Of a stretch of 40,173 bases of DNA, positions 1-8,031 are shown in pieces; position 1 is the first letter of the stretch, and every line of letters starts with the position of its first letter. The position numbers and the translations under genes are program-made. The notes below the pieces were generated by a model. The model was not told where the DNA came from, searched no databases, and saw nothing but the letters and a program-made list of their open reading frames with translations. Source of the DNA: a virus; the IMG/VR virus record IMGVR_UViG_3300045918_000071, positions 1 through 40,173 of that record; one strand, given 5' to 3'.

Positions 1-51
1 AACGATAAGCAGAGTTGTGCGGGCTTCCTTTTCTATATCATCTAAGTTCAT
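1..51 (-). CDS. 5' end of a gene cut by the window edge
   Basis: Only the first 17 codons are present, starting MNLDDIEKEARTTLL. The ATG overlaps the TGA of the small gene upstream in an ATGA arrangement, which is the usual sign of translational coupling. The peptide is acidic and probably helical. No function can be assigned. Confidence 0.55.
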   Translation of the reverse strand, partial: MNLDDIEKEARTTLLIV

Positions 52-128
52 ATTGATTGCACCAACAGCCATGCAACAAAGGTGGCAAACATTACGGCCA
101 CTAAAATTGTTTCGGTAAGGTCACTCAT
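48..128 (-). CDS. Small single-span membrane protein (26 aa)
   Basis: The ORF encodes 26 residues starting MSDLTETILVAVMFATFVAW and ending LLVQSI. A short polar N-terminus is followed by one hydrophobic segment (about residues 8-25) long enough to cross the inner membrane. A strong AAGGAGAG ribosome-binding site sits just upstream, and a near-consensus promoter at 156-183 lies directly before it. It is coupled by ATGA to the next gene, which leaves the window. Phages often carry such miniproteins, but this one resembles no named family. Its role is unknown. Confidence 0.6.
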   Translation of the reverse strand: MSDLTETILVAVMFATFVAWLLVQSI

Positions 129-155
129 TTTGCTCTCCTTGGTTATTGTGCGATC

Positions 156-183
156 AGTATAACATTGTTTTACAACTTGTCAA
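156..183 (-). promoter_or_regulatory. Leftward sigma70 promoter P1 with palindromic operator-like core
   Basis: Reading the minus strand, a TTGACA -35 box (178-183) and a TATACT -10 box (156-161) are separated by 16 nt, with a TGn extended -10. The -35 overlaps the helicase stop codon. The spacer and -10 (156-174) match, at about 15 of 19 positions, the 19-bp imperfect palindrome also found at 13399-13417 and 14735-14753. Confidence 0.75.
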
Positions 184-1661
184 AAGAAATTTACATCTAA
201 TTCATTTGTCGTGACACCGTTGCGGTATCGTTGCAGTGCAGCCTTCAGCCCCTCCTGATCGTCAGTCTTACGCTCGATAGCGTCAGCCACTGCCAGATCG
301 ATGGTGTCACGGCATAGGATGCGGATGATTGATACCGACTTTTTCTGACCCTGCCGGTCGATGCGTGCGTTCATCTGGTCATATAAATCAAGGCTCCAGT
401 TCAACCCGAACCAGACGACGACGTGACCTGAGTCCTGCAAAGAGTCCAAACCATGGCCGATGCTCGCCGGGTGACCGATCATCAGCCTGACCTCACCTCT
501 GTTCCATCGGTTGATCACCTTCTCGGTATCCTTTGATGATATCTCAGTCAGGTTGACAGGCTTGTACGACCTGAATCGTTCCATGATTCGCATAGCATCA
601 GCCTTGAAGGTATAACTGCACAGCACGGGTGACCCGCCTGCTTCCTCCAATACCTCCTCCAGTGCGTCCAGCTTTGCGTCATGCAGCACCTCATAATCAA
701 GGCCACCGGACACCACATAAGGATTTCCGTTCGCAATCTGAAGGCACTTATTCGAGATGCTGGTCTTGCTGAATACCTCCAGCTCGGTACCGTTGTCCAG
801 CTTGCTGAAAAGATCACGCTCGATATCCTGATAAACCTTCCGCGCAGAGTCGGGCAGATCCACCATCATGTTGACGATCACCTTCGTCGGCATATCGAGA
901 TAGTCACGGGCGTCCATCTTGATCGTGATATCACCAATCTTCTGCTCGATCCGCGCCTTACCCAGCTCACTCGGTTTGTAACTCCACCCCATATAGTCAG
1001 ACTCGAAGTACGAGTCCTTGAAGTGGGTGACGTACTGTCCGAGCCGCTGCCCACCGTCGACCACCAGATACTGACCATGCAGATCAAGGTACCCGTTGCT
1101 GGCCGGTGTACCTGTCAGGCCAGTGCGGTATTTGAACCGAGGGATTATCTTGCGCCAGCCGGTGATCTTGATCTTGTGCATCTGCCCTGTTCGGTCCTTG
1201 CGATCACGGTTACCGCCAGACATGCGCAGGCTGGATGCGTTCTTGCATTTCGACACCTCGTCATATACAACCATCTGAAACGGCAGTTCTTTGTCATGGT
1301 AGTAATGCTCGAGTGTCTCGGCCAGCCAGTTCATGTTTTCATAGTTGATCAGGAACACATCAGCGTCGGTGAACAGCGCACGCAGTCGCTTCTCCTTGGT
1401 ACCATGCACGATGCTGAAGCGCAGGTGCTGAGTGTGACTCCACTTGCGAGCCTCACGCGCCCACACAGCATGCACCACGCGTAGCGGTCCGAAGATCATC
1501 GTCTTCTGCACCTGCCCTGCGCGCATGCGGTCAACGATTGTGGTCAGGGTACTTATTGTTTTACCTGTACCCATGCCCATCCAAAGCATCGAATCTGCGC
1601 ACTTCAACTGATGAAGGATTGCTTCCTTCTGGTATTCATGCAGCTGAGATGGGGTTAGCAT
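180..1661 (-). CDS. SNF2-family (superfamily 2) DNA helicase/translocase
   Basis: This is a 493-residue SF2 ATPase of the compact SNF2-like type found in phage replication modules. Walker A is GMGTGKT (residues 29-35), motif II is a DEVSKC variant in place of DEAH, motif III is TGTPASN, and motif VI is QMNARIDRQGQ near the C-terminus. Two RecA-like lobes are therefore present and the length is normal. The protein should use ATP to move along DNA in replication or recombination. Its ATG overlaps the preceding gene by 7 nt, and no good ribosome-binding site is seen, so translation is probably coupled. It is the last large gene of the leftward replication operon, next to the VRR-NUC gene; these two often occur together in phages. 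Confidence 0.9.
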   Translation of the reverse strand: MLTPSQLHEYQKEAILHQLKCADSMLWMGMGTGKTISTLTTIVDRMRAGQVQKTMIFGPLRVVHAVWAREARKWSHTQHLRFSIVHGTKEKRLRALFTDADVFLINYENMNWLAETLEHYYHDKELPFQMVVYDEVSKCKNASSLRMSGGNRDRKDRTGQMHKIKITGWRKIIPRFKYRTGLTGTPASNGYLDLHGQYLVVDGGQRLGQYVTHFKDSYFESDYMGWSYKPSELGKARIEQKIGDITIKMDARDYLDMPTKVIVNMMVDLPDSARKVYQDIERDLFSKLDNGTELEVFSKTSISNKCLQIANGNPYVVSGGLDYEVLHDAKLDALEEVLEEAGGSPVLCSYTFKADAMRIMERFRSYKPVNLTEISSKDTEKVINRWNRGEVRLMIGHPASIGHGLDSLQDSGHVVVWFGLNWSLDLYDQMNARIDRQGQKKSVSIIRILCRDTIDLAVADAIERKTDDQEGLKAALQRYRNGVTTNELDVNFF

Positions 1662-1891
1662 TCTCTGTATTTAACCCGGAACACTTTATCCGAGTAGCAC
1701 TTAATATATCCGTTCTCACCAGTGACAACCCACCAACCGTGACTCAGTGTTACAATGCTGCCGTCGTAACGGATCATGATGTGATCGGTATCGTATAGGC
1801 AGGCTTCATCGAACATGGCAATCACCTCAGCAGAGTTACGCCCATCCCACTGGATCGCGTCAGCCTTGTATGGTGTCTTTTCGTATTTCAT
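1655..1891 (-). CDS. Conserved phage protein of unknown function (78 aa)
   Basis: The protein begins MKYEKTPYKADAIQWDG and later has HGWWVVTGENGYIKCYSD. It resembles the widespread small phage proteins with an N-terminal KYRKKPV..EAIQW motif and a C-terminal G.W.+.G..GE.YPC..D.F motif, whose function is unknown. A GGAG site precedes the ATG, which overlaps the VRR-NUC stop in ATGA form. It sits in the replication operon between nuclease and helicase. Confidence 0.75.
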   Translation of the reverse strand: MKYEKTPYKADAIQWDGRNSAEVIAMFDEACLYDTDHIMIRYDGSIVTLSHGWWVVTGENGYIKCYSDKVFRVKYREC

Positions 1892-2163
1892 ATCTTCTCC
1901 ATGAATCTGTCCACACCCTGCTCACCGTACACAGTGACCACCTTGGCGCCCATCTCAACCAGCCGTGCATGCTCTCGGATCTGCACAGAACTGAGAACCC
2001 CTGAGTCTGTCTTTACCTCAACAAACCACGTCCTTCCGTCAAGGAACACAATGCGATCCGGTACGCCATCACGCCCGGGTGACACCCACTTACGGGTCAG
2101 GCCACCGCGTGCCACCACACACTTGTCGAGGTACGTCTCGACCTTATTCTCACGGACGCCCAT
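1888..2163 (-). CDS. VRR-NUC domain nuclease
   Basis: The 91-residue protein is essentially one VRR-NUC domain, a stand-alone restriction-endonuclease-fold nuclease. Visible motifs are an early helix with E (ENKVETYL), then GVPDRIVF..G..WFVEVK, giving the PD...(E)xK catalytic core, and a following LSSVQ helix. The length matches phage stand-alone VRR-NUC proteins. The fold is related to Holliday-junction and flap nucleases, so a role in resolving branched replication or recombination DNA is likely, perhaps with the SNF2 helicase downstream. Its 5' end overlaps the upstream gene by 14 nt, and no strong ribosome-binding site is seen. Confidence 0.88.
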   Translation of the reverse strand: MGVRENKVETYLDKCVVARGGLTRKWVSPGRDGVPDRIVFLDGRTWFVEVKTDSGVLSSVQIREHARLVEMGAKVVTVYGEQGVDRFMEKI

Positions 2164-2446
2164 TGATCACCACCATTCTCTGACCGAAAAACACCACCTT
2201 CTCAGCATCGTAGACACCGTCCGTGTAGCCACGCTTGACCAGACCCTGCCGTGCAGAACAGCTGCGCCAGATTGCCTTGAACGCGTTACCCTCGGCAAAG
2301 TTCATCTGCAGCGCCTCAATGATATCGTTGCACTCAGCTGTGTAAGATAAGTTACCTGACAGCGGGTCGGACACTTTGACCTTGTAATAGCTCACTGAGC
2401 CGCCGGTGTACTCAGGTGTGTGCAGTCCTTCAGCTTGGTCTTTCAT
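2150..2446 (-). CDS. Conserved phage protein near DNA polymerase (98 aa)
   Basis: The protein contains YYKVKVSDPLSG, then AECNDIIEALQMNFAEG, then an aromatic/basic tail ending in AEKVVFFGQRMV. It resembles a small protein commonly found beside polymerase genes in podovirus and siphovirus replication modules, with no known biochemistry. A GGGAG site lies upstream, and the ATG overlaps the polymerase C-fragment stop. No catalytic motif is seen. Confidence 0.7.
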   Translation of the reverse strand: MKDQAEGLHTPEYTGGSVSYYKVKVSDPLSGNLSYTAECNDIIEALQMNFAEGNAFKAIWRSCSARQGLVKRGYTDGVYDAEKVVFFGQRMVVINGRP

Positions 2447-3021
2447 CTCGTTCTCCCGTTAAACAATGTGATACATTCTACCAGCTTTTTCGCCTCGCGG
2501 ATGTAGTATTCGTAATTTATATCGCTGAACGTCATACCGCTCAGCCGGTTGGCGATCATCACCGTCCACCCTGTGTGGATGCCGGTGCGGACTTCCTGAT
2601 ACATGCTACGGTTCTTGGTGTGAATGCGCTCGTCCCATACACCCTCACCGATCTCCTCCATCACCTGCTCATAGTATGAGTCGGTCAGCTTGTTGGCACG
2701 CTTGAAGCCGGTACCCTTGGCAGGTGCGATCTTCTCCAAGGTGTCACCGTCGGTCGAGATGTAGTACCGGATGACGTTCGGAATCTTCACCCCGCCCCAC
2801 TCCAGCACGTTCGCGCGTGGCACCTTGGTGCGCAGGAGGAAGTCGTACACGTCATCATGGTTCTCGATGACCTCACGGATGTCCTCACCTCGCACCAGTG
2901 CAGCCTCTGCTGCCTTGGCAACGACACGCGCTGACCAGTCCTTATGATGAGGTAGCTCACGTGTGCCGGGCTTCTCCATGGCTGTCTGGTAGGCGTAGCA
3001 GCCTATGCGCTTGACGTACAT
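2443..3021 (-). CDS. Family B DNA polymerase, C-terminal (thumb) fragment
   Basis: The 192 residues match the C-terminal region of phage family B polymerases: YVKRIGCYAY, then HKDWSARVVAKAAEAALV, then YDFLLRTKVPRAN, then a RYYISTDGD..EKI segment. This is the part that follows the catalytic palm and forms the thumb. It lacks exonuclease and palm motifs, which are in the separate gene at 3687-5117. An AAGGAG ribosome-binding site lies 7-8 nt before the ATG, inside the end of the homing endonuclease gene. An in-frame TAA directly abuts the ATG, so it must start here as its own polypeptide. The two fragments presumably assemble into one working enzyme, as reported for the split polymerases of some Aeromonas T4-like phages; that is inference here. 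Confidence 0.88.
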   Translation of the reverse strand: MYVKRIGCYAYQTAMEKPGTRELPHHKDWSARVVAKAAEAALVRGEDIREVIENHDDVYDFLLRTKVPRANVLEWGGVKIPNVIRYYISTDGDTLEKIAPAKGTGFKRANKLTDSYYEQVMEEIGEGVWDERIHTKNRSMYQEVRTGIHTGWTVMIANRLSGMTFSDINYEYYIREAKKLVECITLFNGRTR

Positions 3022-3674
3022 TTATCTCTCCTTATCACTCTGAATCCTTTACATACCGCGTCACTTACCGATCTACGATGGTATGTACTAAGAACGCTTC
3101 CAATCCTTAACTCTAACAACCTATTGTATTTGCAGAACTCGACTTCACCTGTAGGGTGATGAACTTCATATTCATATTTAGTTTTTAAATGTGAAAATAA
3201 CTCTCCCTGTATCCTGACTCTTTCAGGGTCACTAGCCCACTTCTTTTTAAGTTTTTCAGAATGTCCATCTCTGATGCCAGCCGCCCACTGTCTCTTTAAA
3301 TTTTCACTCATTTTCAGACTTGTTTCGGGCGACGTGACCATCCCTGTACTGCTATCCATTCTCAAGTTATAACCAAACTGTCTATCAGTTGACCCTGACT
3401 TTTTCATCCAGTACAACTCTCGTTCTGAAATAACATCGAGAGAACAAAACTCGAGAGGAACCATCTCAAAATTATCAATTCCGTCCTTGACCATCGCTCT
3501 GTATAGATAGTCGTTTAAATGTCCTAATGCTCTGAATTCAAAGTCATATAGGTACTGATGACACCTCTTGTACATACACTTGGTTCTACCTATATATATT
3601 TTTCCATTTATAAGGTTTCTTATCCCATAAATGACGGGTCGGTTTTTTAAAAGCAAGTTTGGTTTCATCATCAC
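3003..3674 (-). CDS. GIY-YIG homing endonuclease inserted in the polymerase gene
   Basis: The 223-residue protein has an N-terminal GIY-YIG domain: VIYGIRN (GIY) then KIYIGRTK (YIG), R-H rich helices, and an E in ISERELYW as the likely metal ligand. A NUMOD3-like DNA-binding segment (SPETSLKMSENLKRQW, about residues 120-140) and a C-terminal helix-turn-helix-like part follow. It is clearly more AT-rich than the polymerase halves. No convincing ribosome-binding site precedes the ATG; it lies 12 nt after the polymerase N-fragment stop and may be translated by reinitiation. Only about 12 nt upstream are non-coding, so there is no room for a group I intron. It is best seen as a free-standing Seg-like homing gene that split its host gene. 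Confidence 0.88.
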   Translation of the reverse strand: MMMKPNLLLKNRPVIYGIRNLINGKIYIGRTKCMYKRCHQYLYDFEFRALGHLNDYLYRAMVKDGIDNFEMVPLEFCSLDVISERELYWMKKSGSTDRQFGYNLRMDSSTGMVTSPETSLKMSENLKRQWAAGIRDGHSEKLKKKWASDPERVRIQGELFSHLKTKYEYEVHHPTGEVEFCKYNRLLELRIGSVLSTYHRRSVSDAVCKGFRVIRRDKCTSSA

Positions 3675-3686
3675 AGTGTAATGTAG

Positions 3687-5117
3687 TTATTCACTAACCG
3701 CAATGTAATTATTAACATCTTTTACAAACATGCGTGAGTACAGCGCCTCCTCCAGATGCAGCTTGGTGACGCTCTCCCACCACCGGCACAATGACCTGAC
3801 ATGGTCGAGGTACTCTCGAGGGCACAGGCACGTCACACCGTCGGTATTCGCCTGTATCATGCGCAGTCCTGGCACCTTGATCATTTGCTCGATCAGCATG
3901 CACAGCAGCAGCTGACCGTTGATAGTGATCGCCATGGTGTAGGCCATGTCGAGGAATGGACTGTGCTCGTTGTTGGACCCGCCATACGCACCATTAAGCG
4001 CCAGCTTGTACGCCTCATTCTCTGGTGTCTTCTTTGGGAACGTCTTACGGGTTTCGTACACACTCAGGTACGCATTGCAGAACTCAGTACCGAGGTGCTC
4101 AGGGTAGAGGTTGTTCTGGATACCCAGATTTGGGTAGTATGATCCAACATCGTTATCAATCAATAGGTTACGTTCATCTGAGTAGACCGCCTCCCCGTCC
4201 ACTGAGCCATGCAACCCTCCCGTGCCGAAGTAGTAAGTCAGGCCACCGACGCTGGCCGACAGATCGGTGAACACACCCTTCGTCTCGGTGATCGTCTGGG
4301 CTGCGAGCCACTGGTGGATCCGGTGGAACTCAGGATGCTCCAGCTTGACATACGGGAAGATGACATCAGCAAGTGCCAGTGATGTACGGATAGTTTGCTT
4401 CTTCTGTTTCCGGTTGGATGAGTCACGGTAGTAACAGCTGACCCCATGCTTCTCCATCTCAGTCACCAGCAGCGTCTCACCGATCTTCACATCGGACATG
4501 TTGGTCATATCGATACCGAACGATGCACTCAGGTCGGCTCGCAGCTTCAGTGCCGACAGCGACTCCCGATAGAACAACATTGTCGCCTCAACGTCGTGCC
4601 AGTTGTACTCGATCAAGGTGTCGATCTGCTCACTGGTCAGCACTGTGCCGACCTCAAACGGTAGATCCTCGACAGAGTCCATACGCATGTTGAACTCCAG
4701 CACCTTCAGGCTGGTCATCTTGGCCTTGTTGTCGAAGTGGTGAACCTTGAACAGATCCACTTGGGATACGATACGGTCACGGTCCCAGATGATGTGGCCG
4801 AACTCACCAAAATTATTGATGATCGACATCGCCTTGGCATAGATATCATGGCAGGTGATGAACTCGTACCCGTAGATGTAGTGCAGCACGGGGTAATCGA
4901 AGCCGACGTTATTGAAACCGACCATGCGACAGCCCTGCTGACGGAGCGTGTCTAGCCAGTCGCAGAGTGCGTCGTACTGATTGCGGCGATCACTGATCTC
5001 GAACTGCCAGCGTGTGCCGTTGGTGTGCTCAGCACAGAGTGTGAACGCGTTGGGGAATGTTTCAATATCATAAGTGATGTCGCCCGGTGTGACGCCAAAG
5101 ATGAAGTCAGGCTCCAC
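3687..5117 (-). CDS. Family B DNA polymerase, N-terminal (exonuclease and palm) fragment
   Basis: This 476-residue fragment carries the 3'-5' exonuclease motifs DIETFPN (Exo I, residues 17-23), GFNNVGFDYP (Exo II) and YNWHDVEAT (Exo III). The polymerase motifs are DNDVGSYYPNL (A), KLALNGAYGG (B) and QANTDGVTCL (C). It ends at KDVNNYIAVSE, just past the KxY-type motif, where the homing endonuclease is inserted. It therefore has the catalytic residues but no thumb. I choose the GTG at 5117 because AGGAG lies 8 nt upstream and the small zinc protein gene overlaps it; an earlier GTG at 5195 has no ribosome-binding site. It is the replicative polymerase, working with the fragment at 2443-3021. Confidence 0.88.
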   Translation of the reverse strand: MEPDFIFGVTPGDITYDIETFPNAFTLCAEHTNGTRWQFEISDRRNQYDALCDWLDTLRQQGCRMVGFNNVGFDYPVLHYIYGYEFITCHDIYAKAMSIINNFGEFGHIIWDRDRIVSQVDLFKVHHFDNKAKMTSLKVLEFNMRMDSVEDLPFEVGTVLTSEQIDTLIEYNWHDVEATMLFYRESLSALKLRADLSASFGIDMTNMSDVKIGETLLVTEMEKHGVSCYYRDSSNRKQKKQTIRTSLALADVIFPYVKLEHPEFHRIHQWLAAQTITETKGVFTDLSASVGGLTYYFGTGGLHGSVDGEAVYSDERNLLIDNDVGSYYPNLGIQNNLYPEHLGTEFCNAYLSVYETRKTFPKKTPENEAYKLALNGAYGGSNNEHSPFLDMAYTMAITINGQLLLCMLIEQMIKVPGLRMIQANTDGVTCLCPREYLDHVRSLCRWWESVTKLHLEEALYSRMFVKDVNNYIAVSE

Positions 5118-5241
5118 GGCGTAATCTCCTGAGGTATCCACTGCCGATGTTGACGCAAGGTGGCGCGTCGTCGCTGATGTCCCACGACTTGCCACATTTT
5201 TTACAGTATACGGTATCGCATACCCTGTAGGTATTGTGCAT
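5107..5241 (-). CDS. Small zinc-ribbon-like protein (44 aa) before the polymerase
   Basis: The ORF starts at an ATG with an ATAAGGAG site 7 nt upstream and encodes MHNTYRVCDTVYCKKCGKSW, continuing DISDDAPPC. The CxxC pair plus a later C resembles half of a treble-clef or zinc-ribbon, and similar 40-80 residue CxxCGK.W proteins are common in phage replication operons. Its stop overlaps the polymerase GTG start by 11 nt, consistent with coupled translation. Function is unknown; a DNA- or protein-binding accessory role is a guess. Confidence 0.65.
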   Translation of the reverse strand: MHNTYRVCDTVYCKKCGKSWDISDDAPPCVNIGSGYLRRLRRGA

Positions 5242-5265
5242 TATTGTCTCCTTATAGTTCCCCGC

Positions 5266-5288
5266 ATAGCCCACTGTCACTGGGCTAT
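5266..5288 (-). promoter_or_regulatory. Intergenic hairpin between mazG-like and zinc-ribbon genes
   Basis: An 8-bp perfect stem (ATAGCCCA / TGGGCTAT) with a 7-nt loop sits in the 55-nt gap upstream of the 5107-5241 gene. It lacks a following U tract on either strand, so a simple intrinsic terminator is unlikely. It may be an RNA stability or processing element. Confidence 0.45.
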
Positions 5289-5296
5289 ATGTGGTG

Positions 5297-5896
5297 CTAT
5301 TTATCAGCTCTTTCCTGTGCAGCCTTGTCGGAGTAACCTGCCTTGTAACGCAGCATCAGTTTTTCCATGTTGGCTGCGATGACTTTATCACGACTGATAC
5401 CCGTCTCAGCATAGATATGTTCAAACTCTTTGTCGAATGTCGCGATAAGTCGACGCAACTGCTGCTTATCCAGAGCTTTATTGTAGACTGTGTGCTTCTT
5501 GACGTGATCGAGGATGTTACCCGCGATGACGATGATCGACCCGCCTTCAATCGGTTCACCTGCACCCGGCAACATCATCTTCAGACCTTCCAAAAAGAAC
5601 TCACAATCGCCAATTTCCTCCACGATGTGAGCAGGGTCGGTAGCATCAAACAGCTCAGCCACCTCACCACTCAGTCCGACAGCCATGTGAAGCAGGTTAC
5701 ACTTCTCAGGTGTCAGTGTCGCGAGGATGTCAGCACCGGGCTTGATCATACCTTTGACGAACTCACCATAAATGTTAGATGGTGTGATCTTATTTGATTG
5801 ACAGTTCACTTCAGCCGCCTTGGCTTTTGCCAGTTCGACAAAGTCAACCACGTGTGGATCGTCAACCGACTCTCCGTTCTTTAATATCATTGTCAT
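5297..5896 (-). CDS. MazG-like nucleotide pyrophosphohydrolase
   Basis: The 199-residue protein has the all-alpha NTP pyrophosphohydrolase signature: GLSGEVAELFDA, then HIVEEIGDCEFFLEG, giving the ExxE and EExxD metal-binding set. A second helical segment ends in ANMEKLMLRYKAGYSDKAA, which is typical of phage MazG-like enzymes. Such enzymes hydrolyse (d)NTPs to the monophosphate and pyrophosphate, for example to remodel the nucleotide pool or lower alarmone signals; which substrate applies here is unknown. Its ATG overlaps the HU gene stop (ATGA). Confidence 0.85.
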   Translation of the reverse strand: MTMILKNGESVDDPHVVDFVELAKAKAAEVNCQSNKITPSNIYGEFVKGMIKPGADILATLTPEKCNLLHMAVGLSGEVAELFDATDPAHIVEEIGDCEFFLEGLKMMLPGAGEPIEGGSIIVIAGNILDHVKKHTVYNKALDKQQLRRLIATFDKEFEHIYAETGISRDKVIAANMEKLMLRYKAGYSDKAAQERADK

Positions 5897-6162
5897 AACA
5901 CCCCCTTCATTACTTTCGCAGGTTTGAACGACACACTCTTGCTGGCGACAATATGTAATGCCTCACCTGTCTTCGGGTTACGACCAATACGTGCGACGCG
6001 TTTGGTCACCTTGAACTTACCGAAACCGTGCAGGTCGACCTTCTCATCGCACGACAGTGCTTCTACGATGTTAGTCAGCATGGCATCGACTACACGATGT
6101 ATTGTCACCTGTGAGCTATCACACTGGTCTGCTACCAGTTTAATCAAGTCGCTTTTGTTCAT
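5893..6162 (-). CDS. HU/IHF-family DNA-binding protein
   Basis: From MNKSDLIKLVADQCDSSQ onward, the 89 residues match the bacterial histone-like fold: helix 1-2, then DLHGFGKFKVTKRVARIGRNP, the beta-arm region with RxGRNPKTGE, and a SVSFKPAK C-terminal strand. The size equals that of HU. I choose the ATG at 6162 because GGAG lies 6 nt upstream; a 16-residue upstream extension would run into the SSB gene. The protein should bend and wrap DNA during replication or packaging. It lies between the SSB-like and MazG-like genes, co-directional. Confidence 0.92.
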   Translation of the reverse strand: MNKSDLIKLVADQCDSSQVTIHRVVDAMLTNIVEALSCDEKVDLHGFGKFKVTKRVARIGRNPKTGEALHIVASKSVSFKPAKVMKGVL

Positions 6163-6178
6163 TTGATTCTCCGTTAAG

Positions 6179-6832
6179 TTAGAACGAGGTAGGCGGAACC
6201 AGCAATCCACCAGCGATCATCTGCTGATCAGTCCACCCTGCCGCTACGTACTGTGCATAGGTGTACTGTGCGGCAGCAGTCATGATTGGACCCGATGGTG
6301 CAGGTGCAGGTGCAGGTACTACCGACCCCATATCACTAAACAGCTCTTCCACGGACTTGCGGCTGTCCAGACGACCCAGTTCACCCAGCACACCGGTGAT
6401 CATCACCGCATTCAGGCCGGCTGATACGCCGCTGTTCACCGCCTGCTTATAGACGAACGTGTTGAACGACGCCCATGCGATATCACCTGACACAACCTGA
6501 GATGGATCCATGACGGGCTGCATGTTCGAGTCAACCACTGCAGGTTTATACTCAACCTTCGCACCACCTGAGATAATCATGTAGTTGTGCATCTTTGGGT
6601 CGTTCGGGTACTCGGCTGCACCATCCTTCAGGAAGCACTTACCTTTGGCAGGGAACCCGTTGGGGAACCCTGCTGCTTTTTCCTGTGCGACGATTGCCTG
6701 AATATTGACCAGCTGTGGGTCATCCTTGCGAATCAGAATGGTGCAGCTGAACTTTGGGTCATCACCTGGGTTGACTGAACGCGCCTGAAACAGGTGAGGG
6801 AACGACAGGATACCTTTGACTTTGAATTGCAT
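6179..6832 (-). CDS. DUF2815-family single-stranded DNA-binding protein
   Basis: The 217-residue protein starts MQFKVKGILSFPHLFQARSV and has the OB-fold-like pattern of phage DUF2815 proteins (KFSCTILIRKDDPQ, then a KCFLKDGAAEYPNDP segment, then GDIAWASFNTFVY). A short proline-alanine stretch (VVPAPAPAPAPSG) near residue 180 acts as a linker to a C-terminal tail. Family members are found with DUF2800 nuclease, polymerase and primase, as here, and are taken to coat ssDNA at the fork. AAGGAG precedes the ATG. Confidence 0.85.
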   Translation of the reverse strand: MQFKVKGILSFPHLFQARSVNPGDDPKFSCTILIRKDDPQLVNIQAIVAQEKAAGFPNGFPAKGKCFLKDGAAEYPNDPKMHNYMIISGGAKVEYKPAVVDSNMQPVMDPSQVVSGDIAWASFNTFVYKQAVNSGVSAGLNAVMITGVLGELGRLDSRKSVEELFSDMGSVVPAPAPAPSGPIMTAAAQYTYAQYVAAGWTDQQMIAGGLLVPPTSF

Positions 6833-6843
6833 GTTGAATCTCC

Positions 6844-8031
6844 TTATAAGAATGTGATTAAATCTTCAAATACATTTACTACCTTCGTCAGCTTCAATGC
6901 ACCGGCTACATTACTAATGTACTGCTTGCTGATCTTGTCCTTCTGCTCGTTGGTCAGAGCACCCAGTTTTAACACCTGCGCTGGAGAGATGAGCTTCGAT
7001 GGATAGATATCGTCCAGTTTCAGCTTGCGACCCTTCAGCATCTTCACTACCTCTTCCTCCGGTACGTTCCAAGCGTTCGAGCTTCTGCCGGGGCGCATTG
7101 CGTAGCCACTCACATGCTGACCTGCCTCGATACGACGCTGGATCTCAGCTTCAACCTTGTCGAAGACAGACTCAAGCCCTGCACGTGCGTCGGCCAGCTC
7201 GGTTAGCTTCTTGTCGTCCAGCAGGGTCACGTCACCGAAGGTGCTAGTGATCGACTCAAACAGTGACCCCTGCGGTACTGCGGCGATAGCCTTCTTCGAC
7301 CCTGCTGTACAGTTGGCCTTGTGCTTGCAGAAGTCCTCGCAGTGCTTACCCGGTATCAGTGGTGCGTCTGGGTTGTCAGTCGCGACAGCAGCAACGAACA
7401 ATTTGTCGGCTTCACGCATCACCACACTGGAATGATTCACGCTGGACCAGCGTACCTTCGGTTCAGTCTTTGGTTGCACGATCGACATGCGACATCCGAC
7501 ATCATAGTCAGGCAGTTTGCCTGCCAGATATGACACCAACTGGCTGTTTCCACTGGCGTCCACACAGGTGCGACCGTCCTTGTAGTCACATACCTCGATG
7601 AAATTGATCGTGTCGTCGAACTCGACGGCAGTGATCGTCACGTCAACCGTGCCCCACCAGTCATCACGGCCATACTTCTCACCGGGGTTCGACTGGGTCT
7701 CAGCCTGCACCTTGATGGCACAGTCAGGGTAGGCCAACTGCAACTCAGCCACACGTCGACCGATATAGTCGAGAGCAACCTGCACACGTTCAGCACGGTC
7801 AATATTAACCATCCATCCTGCACGCTGGTCTTCATGGTTCACCCCGATGATCTCACCGACAAACGACTGAGCAGACACACCGCGTAGCAGACACAACTCA
7901 AGCAGCAAGTGTGAGCCTGTGCCGTCGACTGCCGCCGCTCCAGCTATATCAGGGTAAGCGGCCTCCTCACGCACTGAGCCGGGGCAGTGTGGCCACCGTT
8001 TGTTACTCGGTCCAAGGCGAGCGTGTCCCAT
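6844..8031 (-). CDS. DUF2800-family (RecB/Cas4-like) nuclease
   Basis: The 395-residue protein begins MGHARLGPSNKRWPHCPGS with a conserved cysteine, the start typical of DUF2800. Around residues 165-180 it has NFIEVCDYKDG, which fits the (D/E)xK core of a PD-(D/E)XK exonuclease. A cysteine cluster follows (CEDFCKHKANC, near residue 240), likely an iron-sulfur or zinc site as in Cas4-like nucleases. The family partners with DUF2815 SSBs, so a role in DNA end processing or recombination is likely. Its ATG overlaps the upstream gene's TAA. Confidence 0.85.
   Translation of the reverse strand: MGHARLGPSNKRWPHCPGSVREEAAYPDIAGAAAVDGTGSHLLLELCLLRGVSAQSFVGEIIGVNHEDQRAGWMVNIDRAERVQVALDYIGRRVAELQLAYPDCAIKVQAETQSNPGEKYGRDDWWGTVDVTITAVEFDDTINFIEVCDYKDGRTCVDASGNSQLVSYLAGKLPDYDVGCRMSIVQPKTEPKVRWSSVNHSSVVMREADKLFVAAVATDNPDAPLIPGKHCEDFCKHKANCTAGSKKAIAAVPQGSLFESITSTFGDVTLLDDKKLTELADARAGLESVFDKVEAEIQRRIEAGQHVSGYAMRPGRSSNAWNVPEEEVVKMLKGRKLKLDDIYPSKLISPAQVLKLGALTNEQKDKISKQYISNVAGALKLTKVVNVFEDLITFL

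Noticed and set aside
681-1484. Long plus-strand ORF opposite the helicase gene
   Set aside because: It is antisense to a clear SNF2 helicase with all motifs, has no ribosome-binding site, and the sequence shows no family pattern.
3003-3700. Group I intron or intein in the polymerase
   Set aside because: The endonuclease ORF fills nearly the whole insert, the flanking polymerase frames end in stops, and the second part has its own ribosome-binding site; no intein splice motifs are present.
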